NCBI GenBank assembly: GCA_028281535.1
Contig: JANQJS010000040.1
Coordinates: 1-51,222 of the forward strand
Length of the DNA: 51,222 nucleotides
Source: Sedimentisphaerales bacterium
Lineage (GTDB): Bacteria; Planctomycetota; Phycisphaerae; Sedimentisphaerales; SM23-30
Direction of reading: 5' to 3'
A program made the position numbers and the translations under genes. The notes under the pieces are model-generated. The model was not told the DNA's origin and did not search any database. It saw only the letters and a list, made by a program, of their open reading frames with translations. Positions within the stretch are counted from its first letter, which is position 1. Every line of letters begins with the position of its first letter. Below are positions 1 through 9,043 of the stretch, in pieces.

Positions 1-868
<868 letters not shown>

Positions 869-1561
869 CTATCCGCACCAGTTCATGACGGGTGATTCAT
901 TATTTTGTTCGGAACGACCGAATGTTTGTTTGCAAATCCACTCAAACCAGCGATGCATCTGATAACGATTACTTACTGAAATGTCAATTAACTCGACATT
1001 ACTGTTTAGTTGGTTTATATCTTCAAGAAAGTTTGGGATGCTAAAATTAACGTAGGGGAGCAGATCCATTTTGTTTAATAACAGAAGAGAGGATTCATGG
1101 ACAATGTATGGATGTTTAGCGGCTTTATCATCACCTTCGGCAATGCTAAACATACCAACTTTGACATCCTGCCCCAGGTCAAATCCTACGGGACAAATCA
1201 AATTGCCAACATTTTCGATAATCAAACAGTCGATATTTTTAAGATCCAATTGATCCAGGCCTTGACGAACTTGATTGGCGTCGAGGTGACATCCTTTGCC
1301 TGTATTAATCTGTACAATTTGATCTGTGTACTCTGCCATACGTTGTGCATCTCTTTGTGTCGTCAGGTCACCGACTAGGATACCGATTTTCATATGGCGT
1401 CGGAGATGTTGCAAAGTTCGTTCAATCAAAGATGTTTTACCGCATCCTGGTGATCCCATCAAGTCGATGGAAAAAACCCCCGCATCTTTTAATAGTTGTC
1501 TGTTTTGCTGTGCTAATTCATCATTTAGTTTTAAAACATTTTCTACTACAGCAATTTTCAT
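869..1561 (-). CDS. hypB: Hydrogenase nickel-incorporation GTPase HypB
   Basis: HypB is a SIMIBI-class GTPase that works with HypA to deliver nickel to the large subunit of [NiFe]-hydrogenase. The 230-residue protein has the Walker A motif GSPGCGKTSL (about residues 37-46), DLTTQRDAQRM, the metal-site segment GKGCHLDANQV, ENVGNLICP and the guanine-specificity motif NKMD. It lacks the His-rich N-terminal stretch and the CxxCGC motif of some HypB proteins, so it should carry only the G-domain metal site. The C-terminal roughly 25 residues after HRWFEWI look family-unspecific. The ATG at 1561 has an AGGTG ribosome binding site. hypA ends 16 bases upstream and nifJ follows after 9 bases. Confidence 0.96.
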   Translation of the reverse strand: MKIAVVENVLKLNDELAQQNRQLLKDAGVFSIDLMGSPGCGKTSLIERTLQHLRRHMKIGILVGDLTTQRDAQRMAEYTDQIVQINTGKGCHLDANQVRQGLDQLDLKNIDCLIIENVGNLICPVGFDLGQDVKVGMFSIAEGDDKAAKHPYIVHESSLLLLNKMDLLPYVNFSIPNFLEDINQLNSNVELIDISVSNRYQMHRWFEWICKQTFGRSEQNNESPVMNWCG

Positions 1562-1577
1562 GACATCACCTGCCTTT

Positions 1578-1949
1578 CTAGTCGGTCTTATTTAGGATTG
1601 AGTTGTCATATTGATCTTCAAATATTTCGAGTGATTCCAGTGTTAATTCATCACCACCAGACAGTGTTGGGTTTGGATTGCCGCACTGGCACGGGGCGCC
1701 AAAATCTTCTGTTTCAAATTTTTTATCACATTGTTTGCAATGTAGTACCCATGGCAACGGTTTAAAAATAAGCGTTGCTTTTTCCAGCATGGTATCATGG
1801 ATGGTTTCTTTCCATGCCCATTGCAAACAGTTTTCGTCTATGCCTCGCATTGGGCCTGCACTGACAACAACCGATTTTATTTCATGGCTGTCAAAGGGTT
1901 GTCGATCAATGAGTTTAATAAGAGAGTCTACAATTGAAAATTCATGCAT
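1578..1949 (-). CDS. hypA: Hydrogenase nickel metallochaperone HypA
   Basis: HypA binds nickel and passes it, with HypB, to apo-hydrogenase. The start is placed at the ATG at 1949 because it gives the obligatory MHE N-terminus, in which the amino group and His2 bind nickel; the open frame extends 21 codons further upstream. The protein is 123 residues, normal for the family. The zinc site reads CKQC (about residues 75-78) and then CQC. The second pair is C-x-C instead of the usual C-x2-C, so the zinc geometry may differ slightly. The start overlaps the 3' end of the protease gene by 8 bases, which implies coupled translation. Confidence 0.94.
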   Translation of the reverse strand: MHEFSIVDSLIKLIDRQPFDSHEIKSVVVSAGPMRGIDENCLQWAWKETIHDTMLEKATLIFKPLPWVLHCKQCDKKFETEDFGAPCQCGNPNPTLSGGDELTLESLEIFEDQYDNSILNKTD

Positions 1950-2448
1950 GACTTTCCTCTTTCTCTGTTTGCTTAATGATATCAAGACGTTGGAGTGTAG
2001 TGTCAATAACAATGTCCAATTGATTTTTCAGGAATTTAGTTTGTTTGTCACCCACCTGCGATGGATCGATCGTCATCGCTACTAGCCAGACGATCGGTGG
2101 CAATAGATCCAGTGTGCTGGCTAGATCTATTTGATTGGATATTCCCAGCCCATGAGAACTTAAGACATCATCATGTGCCAGGTCAGGGCGATTGATATCA
2201 AACCAATCGATGTCGATAATTTGCCCGGCACAGGCGCCTTGTACATATGCGGCATCGATAATACAAAGTGCCTGTTGCCGAGGTAATAAATTTAACAGCC
2301 CCGCCGGATTCATATCCAAATCGATGATATCCACTTGGGGTAAAGTGTGATCGCGAAGACGTTTCGTCGTAAGAGGACCTAATGCGTCATCACCCGCCAT
2401 GGTATTACCACAGCTAATAAGCAGGATTGGATTAGGAGCTTGTTTCAT
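1942..2448 (-). CDS. [NiFe]-hydrogenase maturation endopeptidase (HyaD/HycI family, M52)
   Basis: This protease removes the C-terminal peptide of the hydrogenase large subunit after nickel insertion. The 168-residue protein opens with LLISCGNTMAGDDALGP, the family GN-x4-DD-x-G motif whose acidic residue senses nickel. It also has LDMNPAGLL, IIDAAY and SSHGLG, matching the other conserved blocks (second acidic ligand, DAA, and the His near the centre). Its gene lies between the large subunit gene, which ends with a cleavable extension, and hypA, which it overlaps. The likely substrate is therefore the neighbouring HydA. The symbol is left blank because M52 names depend on the hydrogenase type. 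Confidence 0.92.
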   Translation of the reverse strand: MKQAPNPILLISCGNTMAGDDALGPLTTKRLRDHTLPQVDIIDLDMNPAGLLNLLPRQQALCIIDAAYVQGACAGQIIDIDWFDINRPDLAHDDVLSSHGLGISNQIDLASTLDLLPPIVWLVAMTIDPSQVGDKQTKFLKNQLDIVIDTTLQRLDIIKQTEKEESHA

Positions 2449-2463
2449 TTTTATCTCATATCT

Positions 2464-3798
2464 TTAAGAATGTATCCATTCGCGTTTCAGATTCAAAAAG
2501 TGAACCGAACAACTAATGCATGGATCATAATTACGAATTAAATGTTCGCTACGTAAGCATAATTTTTCATCATCCAGGTCTGCCAGTTGTGCAACGAGTT
2601 CTCGAAGATCTTCTTCGATCGTCATTTGATTTTGGCTGGTTGGTGGGATGATTTGTGCATGTTTGATGGAACCATCTGCATTGGTTTCATATTCATGCCA
2701 GCAAATGCCACGAGGCGCTTCAGTACCATGGCCACCTTTTCCAGCACGTGGTGTGATAGGAACGCGACTACGTTTAGGCACTTTATAATTTTCAAAGACA
2801 TTTAAGGTTAACTCCAAGGCATGAATCGTTTCGATGCCGCGAGCAACCAATGAGAAGAAATTATTTTTCCAGGGAAGCTGTTTTTTAACGGCTTTGCAGA
2901 CTTTAGGTGAAATTTCAGCTGCTCTAGGTAGTAATTGATCATGGCAAAGATTTAAGCGAGCTAATGGTCCAACCATATAAGCACCTTTTCCTTTGATGAT
3001 CGAATGAAGGGCAGTGGAATGTTCAATGTGAATTTCTTCAATCGCTTGATTAAATTCTTCTTGTTCGACATGTAAACCTTTATTAGACACAATGGGACCT
3101 AAGTTCATAGGGTACCCTGTTTCAGGTTTAAGTGAAACAAATTCGTAATCCCGCTCAAAATCCGGAAAGTCGACATTTTCTGCAAGGAACATAGTAAGTT
3201 CACACATTTCGTCCAGACAAGCTTTGACCTCAGGGATCAGTTCGGCTACTTCGACAGGATCGGGTGCTTTCCAGAAACCACCGACGCAAGCACCGACAGG
3301 GTGAACCGATCGGCCACCGAGAATAGCAACGATTTCATTGCCCAGTTTTTTAAGTCGTAAAGCTTTTTTAACCGTCGGGCCATGATCAGCTGCCATGGTG
3401 ATGGAACTTTCATAACCTAAAAAGTCAGGAAGGTGTAACATGAACATGTGCAGAATATGGCTTTCAATCCATTCGCCGCAATAAAGTAAATCTCGTAATT
3501 GACGAATTTCAGGATCCAGATCATCAAACACGCCCATCGCTTTTTCTAACGCATGGCAACAGCCCATCTGATAGGCCACCGGGCAGATACCGCAAATGCG
3601 TGCGGTGATATCTGGTACTTCCATAAAATCTCTGCCTTGCAGGAAGGCTTCGTAAAAACGAGGGGGTTCATAGATTTCTAGCCGAACTCGTTCAACTTTA
3701 TTATCTTTCATTTTAATATGCAACGCACCTTCACCTTCAACACGTGCCAGCGCACCGACATTGATCAGTCTTTCATTATTCTTGTTCGATTTGTTCAT
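2464..3798 (-). CDS. hydA: Group 3b [NiFe]-hydrogenase large (alpha) subunit, HydA
   Basis: This is the catalytic subunit carrying the NiFe(CN)2CO centre. The N-terminal L1 motif is RICGICP (about residue 67) and the C-terminal L2 motif is DPCISCSVH, followed by an 11-residue tail (FLNLKREWIHS) that the maturation protease should cut off after His. The length of 444 residues suits group 3. The ATG at 3798 is chosen: the frame stays open to a TTG at 3828, but the ATG gives the normal N-terminus just before the VGALARVEGEG block. It overlaps the end of the small-subunit gene by 23 bases. The order B-G-D-A matches the NADP-linked sulfhydrogenase-type enzymes. All active-site cysteines are present. 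Confidence 0.95.
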   Translation of the reverse strand: MNKSNKNNERLINVGALARVEGEGALHIKMKDNKVERVRLEIYEPPRFYEAFLQGRDFMEVPDITARICGICPVAYQMGCCHALEKAMGVFDDLDPEIRQLRDLLYCGEWIESHILHMFMLHLPDFLGYESSITMAADHGPTVKKALRLKKLGNEIVAILGGRSVHPVGACVGGFWKAPDPVEVAELIPEVKACLDEMCELTMFLAENVDFPDFERDYEFVSLKPETGYPMNLGPIVSNKGLHVEQEEFNQAIEEIHIEHSTALHSIIKGKGAYMVGPLARLNLCHDQLLPRAAEISPKVCKAVKKQLPWKNNFFSLVARGIETIHALELTLNVFENYKVPKRSRVPITPRAGKGGHGTEAPRGICWHEYETNADGSIKHAQIIPPTSQNQMTIEEDLRELVAQLADLDDEKLCLRSEHLIRNYDPCISCSVHFLNLKREWIHS

Positions 3799-4567
3799 AA
3801 TATTCACTCGCCTGCTTAAAGGGTTCAAGGTATCCGTTATAAGATCTTAATAAATGTTTCATTTGATGTGGTTTGCAATCTTGTTTTTCTGCAAACATCT
3901 TTCCAAGTGAATGAATGTTGGGTTGCTCCATAGGGCCAAAGCAACCATAGCATGCTCTGGAAAATTTAGGGCATAGTGCATTACAACCTGCTTGTGTAAT
4001 CGGGCCGAGGCAAGGTTGTTTTTTAGAGACTGCAACGCATGCGTAACCACGGCGTTTACAATCAACACATAAACTGTGGGTTGGGATGTTAGGTCTGCGT
4101 CCTGTTAATAGAGCGCTAATGAGTTCAAGAAGTTGATATTGATTGACAGGGCAACCACGTAATTCATAATCCACAAACACATGAGCACCAATCGGTGTCG
4201 CTGTGTCCAAAGAATCAATATATTCAGGATGAGCATATACCGTTTGTTTGTAAAGTTCAGCATCTGCCCAATTTCTAAGTGCCTGAATACCACCAGAGGT
4301 GGCGCACGCACCAATCGAAATCAGCGTTTTGCAATCTTTACGCACTTGAATAATGCGTTCTGCTTCCTCAGGAGTTGATACACTACCTTCGACCAGCCCG
4401 ACATCATAAGGGGGATCCAGAACTTGTCGGCGTGCTTCAAGAAAATATGCGATTTCAACAGCACCTACTAAATCTAATAATTCATCTTCCAGATTCAGGA
4501 GCGACAATTGGCAACCATCGCAACTGGAAAATTTATATACTGCGAGTTTAATTTTGTCTTCAGCCAT
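3776..4567 (-). CDS. hydD: Group 3b [NiFe]-hydrogenase small (delta) subunit, HydD
   Basis: This electron-transfer subunit pairs with HydA and is 263 residues long. The proximal [4Fe-4S] cluster ligands are visible as CDGCQ (about residues 16-19), GACATSGG and RGCPVN. A cysteine-rich C-terminal half (CVDC, CLGP, GCNALCP, CYGCFGP) can hold two further [4Fe-4S] clusters. There is no twin-arginine signal, so the enzyme should be cytoplasmic. The ATG at 4567 lies 2 bases after the hydG stop codon. The protein belongs to the F420-non-reducing/sulfhydrogenase type of small subunit. Confidence 0.94.
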   Translation of the reverse strand: MAEDKIKLAVYKFSSCDGCQLSLLNLEDELLDLVGAVEIAYFLEARRQVLDPPYDVGLVEGSVSTPEEAERIIQVRKDCKTLISIGACATSGGIQALRNWADAELYKQTVYAHPEYIDSLDTATPIGAHVFVDYELRGCPVNQYQLLELISALLTGRRPNIPTHSLCVDCKRRGYACVAVSKKQPCLGPITQAGCNALCPKFSRACYGCFGPMEQPNIHSLGKMFAEKQDCKPHQMKHLLRSYNGYLEPFKQASEYYEQIEQE

Positions 4568-4569
4568 GA

Positions 4570-5442
4570 TTAAATCTCCTCTTTACCGAAGATATCAGCA
4601 ATTTCATTAAAACAAAAAACCGGTCCATCTTTACAGACGAACTGCGAGCCATATTGACAATGGCCACAACGACCAAAGCCACAATTCATATTACGTTCCA
4701 AGCTCACATAGACCTGCTCTTCAGGGATGTGCAATTTGAGAAAACTCCAGGCCGCCGCACGATTTAACATGCGAGGCCCGCAAACCATAATGGTTGAATT
4801 GTCTGCGTTTAGCCGAATGCGCTGTAATAGATCTGTGACAACACCCACAGGGCCAACCCAGCCAGGTGTTGCGTTGTCCACAGTGACCAGGCAATCAATT
4901 TTCCGTTCTTGAGTCCACTGTTCCAGTTCATCGATAAACAATTGATCATCAGGGCTCCTGCAACCAAACAGTAGAATGACGCGTCCATAACGTTCACGAT
5001 GTTTGAGTAACCAATAGACCATTGGGCGAAGCGGTGCCAGCCCAATACCACCAGCCACTAAAACGACATCACGTCCTTCAATTTTATCCAGAGGCCAACC
5101 ACGTCCGAAAGGTCCGCGAAGCCCAATGATACTACCTGGTCCCATGTTTTCAATGGCACGTGTTACCGATCCAACAATGCGAATGGTGTGTTCAAGAATT
5201 TCAGGGTCTTCAGAATCACTACTAATAGAAATCGCTGCTTCGCCAATTCCTGGCACATAGAGCATGTTAAATTGCCCTGGAGCCCAACGGTATTGTTTAC
5301 GAAGTGTTGCGTCCACCAAACGGATTTTATAAGTATAGGTATTCATGTTCTCTTTACGAGTTTCAAGTATTTCAGCTGGAATAGGAAACCAGGTTTCCAT
5401 GCCACAGATAGGTTCTGGTCTGATGATTGCTTCTGTGATCAT
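4570..5442 (-). CDS. hydG: Hydrogenase gamma subunit, FAD/NAD(P)H diaphorase with [2Fe-2S] site, HydG
   Basis: This subunit exchanges electrons between NAD(P)H and the hydrogenase iron-sulfur chain. The 290-residue protein has an N-terminal ferredoxin-reductase-like FAD domain (APGQFNMLYVPG, about residue 60), a nucleotide-binding domain beginning VVLVAGGIGLAPLRP, FGCRSPDD, VCGPRML, and a C-terminal cluster motif CGFGRCGHC with a further Cys about seven residues on, typical of a [2Fe-2S] site. Its start overlaps the hydB stop codon in an ATGA, which implies translational coupling. It corresponds to SH-gamma of group 3b enzymes. Preference for NADPH or NADH cannot be read from the sequence. 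Confidence 0.94.
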   Translation of the reverse strand: MITEAIIRPEPICGMETWFPIPAEILETRKENMNTYTYKIRLVDATLRKQYRWAPGQFNMLYVPGIGEAAISISSDSEDPEILEHTIRIVGSVTRAIENMGPGSIIGLRGPFGRGWPLDKIEGRDVVLVAGGIGLAPLRPMVYWLLKHRERYGRVILLFGCRSPDDQLFIDELEQWTQERKIDCLVTVDNATPGWVGPVGVVTDLLQRIRLNADNSTIMVCGPRMLNRAAAWSFLKLHIPEEQVYVSLERNMNCGFGRCGHCQYGSQFVCKDGPVFCFNEIADIFGKEEI

Positions 5443-6620
5443 GTCGTCACCTCTTGCAAGTTGTTTGAATTTAAAAGTGATTTATTAGATTGGCGAAGTG
5501 TTTCAACTTCTTCGGTAATATCAATACCTACTGGGCACCAGGTGATGCATCGGCCACAGCCCACACATCCGCTGGAACCAAATTGATCCCACCAGGTACA
5601 TAGTTTATGTCGCATCCACTGACGATAACGACCTTTGATGGTATTTCGTTGTGGGCCTCCAGAGGCATAACTGAATTGATGCGTGAAGCAAGATTCCCAT
5701 TCTTTCGTTCGGCTGATCTTTGTACCAGTGATGTCGGTTGAATCTGTCACCGTACAGCAGAAACAGGTTGGACAAACCATAGTGCAGTTGCCACAACTTA
5801 AACATTTATCAGCAACCTTATCCCAGTGTGAATCTTCAATCGTATTGTTTAAGAGTTTGCGAACTTGCTCGGTTTCCATTTGTCGTCCCATATGCTTAGC
5901 GGCATTTTGAAGTTTTAATTCTGCAAGTTCAAGATCAGATTCAGACGCTTCTTTGAGTGGAAGTTTTTGGGCAAGTTTTTTACCCTTTTCTGAGCCCACT
6001 TCAACGATAAAGCTCTGACGAAGTTCTGTCAAAGCGATGTCAAAATTTTCTTTTGCTTTTGGACCTGTATTCATGGAACTGCAAAAACAAGTGTTGCCTG
6101 GACGAGTACAATTTACAGCAATGAGTATGGATTGACGTCGCGTTTCACCATAGTAGGTATCAGACTCACAGCGGAATGTGGACTCAACACCATAGCCGAC
6201 CACGCGATCTTGAATTTGAATCGAAGCTAAATCGCAAGCACGTAACCCCAAAAAGGCTAACTTCGGTGCTTGGGGCGGTCCCTGGTCGATCACAAATTGC
6301 TTCTTATCCACATGGAACGACATGAGTCGTTGGCTAGGAGGCATAAAGTAGCGTCTTGGATTATCCTGGCCAACCACATATTGAAAGTAGGATTGGCAGT
6401 CAACTTTTTTAACGCTATATTCTCCTTTCTCCTGTTCATCTTCATAGCCGATGGGAAGGTCTTTTACGGAATCAATAGGACGCAGGCTAACGACATCATC
6501 CACAATATGTGGGCCAATCACTGTATAGCCTTGCTCCTGGAGAATTTTGATAAGTCTAGCAAAATCCTTCTTATCTAGAATTGCTTTTGTGTTGTGATCG
6601 ATTGTTATTTTTGTCATCAT
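5439..6620 (-). CDS. hydB: Hydrogenase beta subunit, 2x[4Fe-4S] protein, HydB
   Basis: This iron-sulfur subunit of group 3b hydrogenases is also related to the anaerobic sulfite reductase A family. The 393-residue protein has two ferredoxin-like motifs near its C-terminus, CLSCGNCTMVCP (about residue 275) and CVGCGRCITWCP (about residue 355). Extra cysteines, GNTCFCSS and TCFCC, are also conserved in this family. The start at 6620 has an AGGAG-type ribosome binding site 6-7 bases upstream; the next codon is also ATG, so the start could be one residue later. It is the first of the four structural genes and follows hypE after 38 bases. Confidence 0.92.
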   Translation of the reverse strand: MMTKITIDHNTKAILDKKDFARLIKILQEQGYTVIGPHIVDDVVSLRPIDSVKDLPIGYEDEQEKGEYSVKKVDCQSYFQYVVGQDNPRRYFMPPSQRLMSFHVDKKQFVIDQGPPQAPKLAFLGLRACDLASIQIQDRVVGYGVESTFRCESDTYYGETRRQSILIAVNCTRPGNTCFCSSMNTGPKAKENFDIALTELRQSFIVEVGSEKGKKLAQKLPLKEASESDLELAELKLQNAAKHMGRQMETEQVRKLLNNTIEDSHWDKVADKCLSCGNCTMVCPTCFCCTVTDSTDITGTKISRTKEWESCFTHQFSYASGGPQRNTIKGRYRQWMRHKLCTWWDQFGSSGCVGCGRCITWCPVGIDITEEVETLRQSNKSLLNSNNLQEVTT

Positions 6621-6658
6621 TATCTCCTGTCATGCCTTTCATTTGGCTGATCTATCTA

Positions 6659-7708
6659 TCAACAAATTCTGGGAAGTTGCTCACCATAAGGTTTTTGCAA
6701 TATTCTTTGGCCACCCATAATTGTGTGTAATTCACAAATGGCATCTTTATCCGATTCGACATGGCCAATCACACAAGCCTCTTTGCCTAGCGGATGTTGA
6801 TTCAATAAGTCTAAAACTTTCTTTTCCTCTTTTCCGCGCACGACCATAATTACTTTACCTTCATTTGCAACCTCAAGTGGATCGAGTCCCAACATGTCTG
6901 CGGCATGTTGCGTTTCTGGGCGTAAAGGTAAATTTGATTCATTTAATATAATGTGGTAATTGCTTCGTTGAGCCAGTTCAACCACCACACCGGTGACGCC
7001 GCTTCGGGTTGGGTCCCGCATAAAAACAACGCCATCAGTTTGAGAGGTGACTGACTCAATTAAATGATTCAAAGGGGCAGCATCACTTTTCAGAACACTT
7101 TCAACTTGAGGCATCTCACGTGCTAACATCACGGCCAAACCATGATCTGCAATAGGTCCATTGATGATAATCACATCACCTGGTTGAACCTTTTCTGGAT
7201 GAAGTTGGTTGGGTTTGTCAATTAAACCAACACCTGTAGTGGTTAAATAAATACCATCTGCCTGGTGACTTCCAACCACTTTGGTATCACCCGTTACGAT
7301 TTGAACGCCGGCTTCGTTGGCTGCTTGAGCAATGGAATCAATCACTTGTTCCAAAACTTTTTTTTCCAGCCCTTCCGCAAGAATCATTCCTAAGGATAAT
7401 CCCATAGGCTTTGCACCGCTGACAGCCAGGTCATTGATGGTTCCGCATACGGCAAGTCGTCCAATATCTGCGCCTGGAAAGAATAAGGGTTGAACGACAA
7501 AGCTATCTGTCGTCATGGCGAACTGTCGACCATTTTGATTTAAAACCGCTGAGTCGAGTAGATCTGTTAGAACCTGGTTTCCCAGTCTAGGTAACACAAT
7601 TGAGTCAATTAGTTCGTCGGTTAATTGGCCACCGCCACCATGCGCCAAAACAATTTTCCTTTTTTGTTGAGCTGGCGTTAAAGGAGTTGTTTGTGTTGTT
7701 GTGATCAT
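6659..7708 (-). CDS. hypE: Hydrogenase maturation protein HypE (carbamoyl dehydratase)
   Basis: HypE accepts the carbamoyl group from HypF on its C-terminal cysteine and dehydrates it with ATP to make the cyanide ligands of the active-site iron. The 349-residue protein has the PurM-like signatures LAHGGGGQLTDELI, GADIGRLAVCGTINDLAVSG and GDTKVV. It ends in PRIC, the carbamoyl-accepting C-terminal Cys. The start overlaps the hypD stop codon as ATGA. Length and both ends are normal for the family. Confidence 0.97.
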   Translation of the reverse strand: MITTTQTTPLTPAQQKRKIVLAHGGGGQLTDELIDSIVLPRLGNQVLTDLLDSAVLNQNGRQFAMTTDSFVVQPLFFPGADIGRLAVCGTINDLAVSGAKPMGLSLGMILAEGLEKKVLEQVIDSIAQAANEAGVQIVTGDTKVVGSHQADGIYLTTTGVGLIDKPNQLHPEKVQPGDVIIINGPIADHGLAVMLAREMPQVESVLKSDAAPLNHLIESVTSQTDGVVFMRDPTRSGVTGVVVELAQRSNYHIILNESNLPLRPETQHAADMLGLDPLEVANEGKVIMVVRGKEEKKVLDLLNQHPLGKEACVIGHVESDKDAICELHTIMGGQRILQKPYGEQLPRIC

Positions 7709-8814
7709 AACGCAACCTTCTTTCGTAATCGTGATTGTGGTTGATGATATTTAAACCAGGCTTGGCAAGTTCCTTCAGAGCTAACCATACAAGGACCAAT
7801 AGGATGAACAGGTGTGCAAACTTTAGAAAATAATTTACATTCATCGGGTTGGCATCGACCTGTTATTACATCGCCACAGCGACAGCCCGCTGGTTCTGGT
7901 GTTTCTCGACTGACTAAACCAAATCGTAGCTCTGCATCGAAATCTTCATATTCTTTTCGTAATTTTAAACCACTCTTAGGCAATTGTGTTAATCCTCGCC
8001 AGCTCATGTCAGCTGGCTCAAAGATTTTGAAAATGAGATCGAGAGCCACTTGATTACCTTTAGGCGTTACGGCTTGTGGATATAAATTTTCTAATAAAAT
8101 TTGATTGTCTCGAGCTTGCTCTGTAATTCTCGCTAACGCGGCGGTCATATGGACATCTTCAAATCCAGAAATGACACATCGTTTTTTATATTTATCAACA
8201 ATAGGACGATATACCTCTGAACCGATGATGACCGAAACATGACCTGGGCATAAGAACCCATCAACATTCACATCAACGCCTTCCAGCAATGCCGTCATTG
8301 CTGGAATCACCAATTTATGACTGACAAGCACGGTAAAGTTTTTTAATCCTAGTTTTTTGGCTTCGGTAACAGCTACAGCGGTGGGGGGCGTGGTTGTTTC
8401 AAATCCAATTGCAGCAAAAACGACCTCTTTTTCAGGATGTTGTTGTGCCAGCTGCATAGCATCCATGGCGGAGTAAATCACTTGAACATCAGCACCGTGG
8501 CTACGGGCCTGCTCTAAACTTCCCAGTTGACCAGGGACGCGCATCATGTCGCCATATGTACAGAGGGTCACATTATTTTTAACCGTGACTTCGATGAGTA
8601 AATCTATATCACCTTGTGATGTGACGCAGACCGGACATCCAGGGCCACTTAACAGTGTGACATTTTCTGGCATCAAACTATGCAGTCCGCAACGAAATGC
8701 GCTCATCGTATGAGTGCCACACACTTCCATAAATGTGACAGGTCGTTCCAATTGTTTGGCTGCTGTTTGCAGACGATCAAGTGCTTCTTGAATATTAATG
8801 GTTCGCGTTTTCAT
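7705..8814 (-). CDS. hypD: Hydrogenase maturation protein HypD (Fe(CN)2CO assembly scaffold)
   Basis: HypD, with HypC, carries the iron while the CN and CO ligands are attached. Visible signatures are FMEVCGTHTMSAFRCG, LLSGPGCPVCVT, and a C-terminal cysteine set (AGCRCGDVITGRCQPDEC) for the [4Fe-4S] cluster. Two in-frame ATGs lie 6 bases apart at 8820 and 8814. The AGGAG sequence touches the first but sits 6 bases before the second, so 8814 is preferred, giving 369 residues. The start lies inside the end of hypC. Nothing appears missing. Confidence 0.96.
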   Translation of the reverse strand: MKTRTINIQEALDRLQTAAKQLERPVTFMEVCGTHTMSAFRCGLHSLMPENVTLLSGPGCPVCVTSQGDIDLLIEVTVKNNVTLCTYGDMMRVPGQLGSLEQARSHGADVQVIYSAMDAMQLAQQHPEKEVVFAAIGFETTTPPTAVAVTEAKKLGLKNFTVLVSHKLVIPAMTALLEGVDVNVDGFLCPGHVSVIIGSEVYRPIVDKYKKRCVISGFEDVHMTAALARITEQARDNQILLENLYPQAVTPKGNQVALDLIFKIFEPADMSWRGLTQLPKSGLKLRKEYEDFDAELRFGLVSRETPEPAGCRCGDVITGRCQPDECKLFSKVCTPVHPIGPCMVSSEGTCQAWFKYHQPQSRLRKKVAL

Positions 8815-9043
8815 GATCATCTCCTGCCAAGCGGTTGTCTAAATTTTCTAAAACGGCCCAGGTTTCTTCCGCAGTTTTTGCGTCTAAGCGTTGGATGGCA
8901 AACCCAGCATGCATCAATATCCAGTCACCTACTTTGGCTTCAGGAACCAATTGGATATTAACAGGGACGAGGTTGCCATGAAGATCAGCTCGACCTTTTT
9001 TCCCTTCCTGTTCAATTAACTTTGCGGGTACGGCTAAACACAT
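8795..9043 (-). CDS. hypC: Hydrogenase maturation chaperone HypC
   Basis: This small chaperone binds HypD and the hydrogenase large subunit precursor and transfers the Fe(CN)2CO unit. The start is the ATG at 9043, giving the required MCLAVPAKL N-terminus whose Cys2 is essential; the frame is open 21 codons further upstream inside hypF. A GAGAGG ribosome binding site precedes it. The length is 82 residues. The 5' end overlaps hypF by 32 bases and the 3' end overlaps hypD by 20 bases, an unusually compressed arrangement. Confidence 0.96.
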   Translation of the reverse strand: MCLAVPAKLIEQEGKKGRADLHGNLVPVNIQLVPEAKVGDWILMHAGFAIQRLDAKTAEETWAVLENLDNRLAGDDHENANH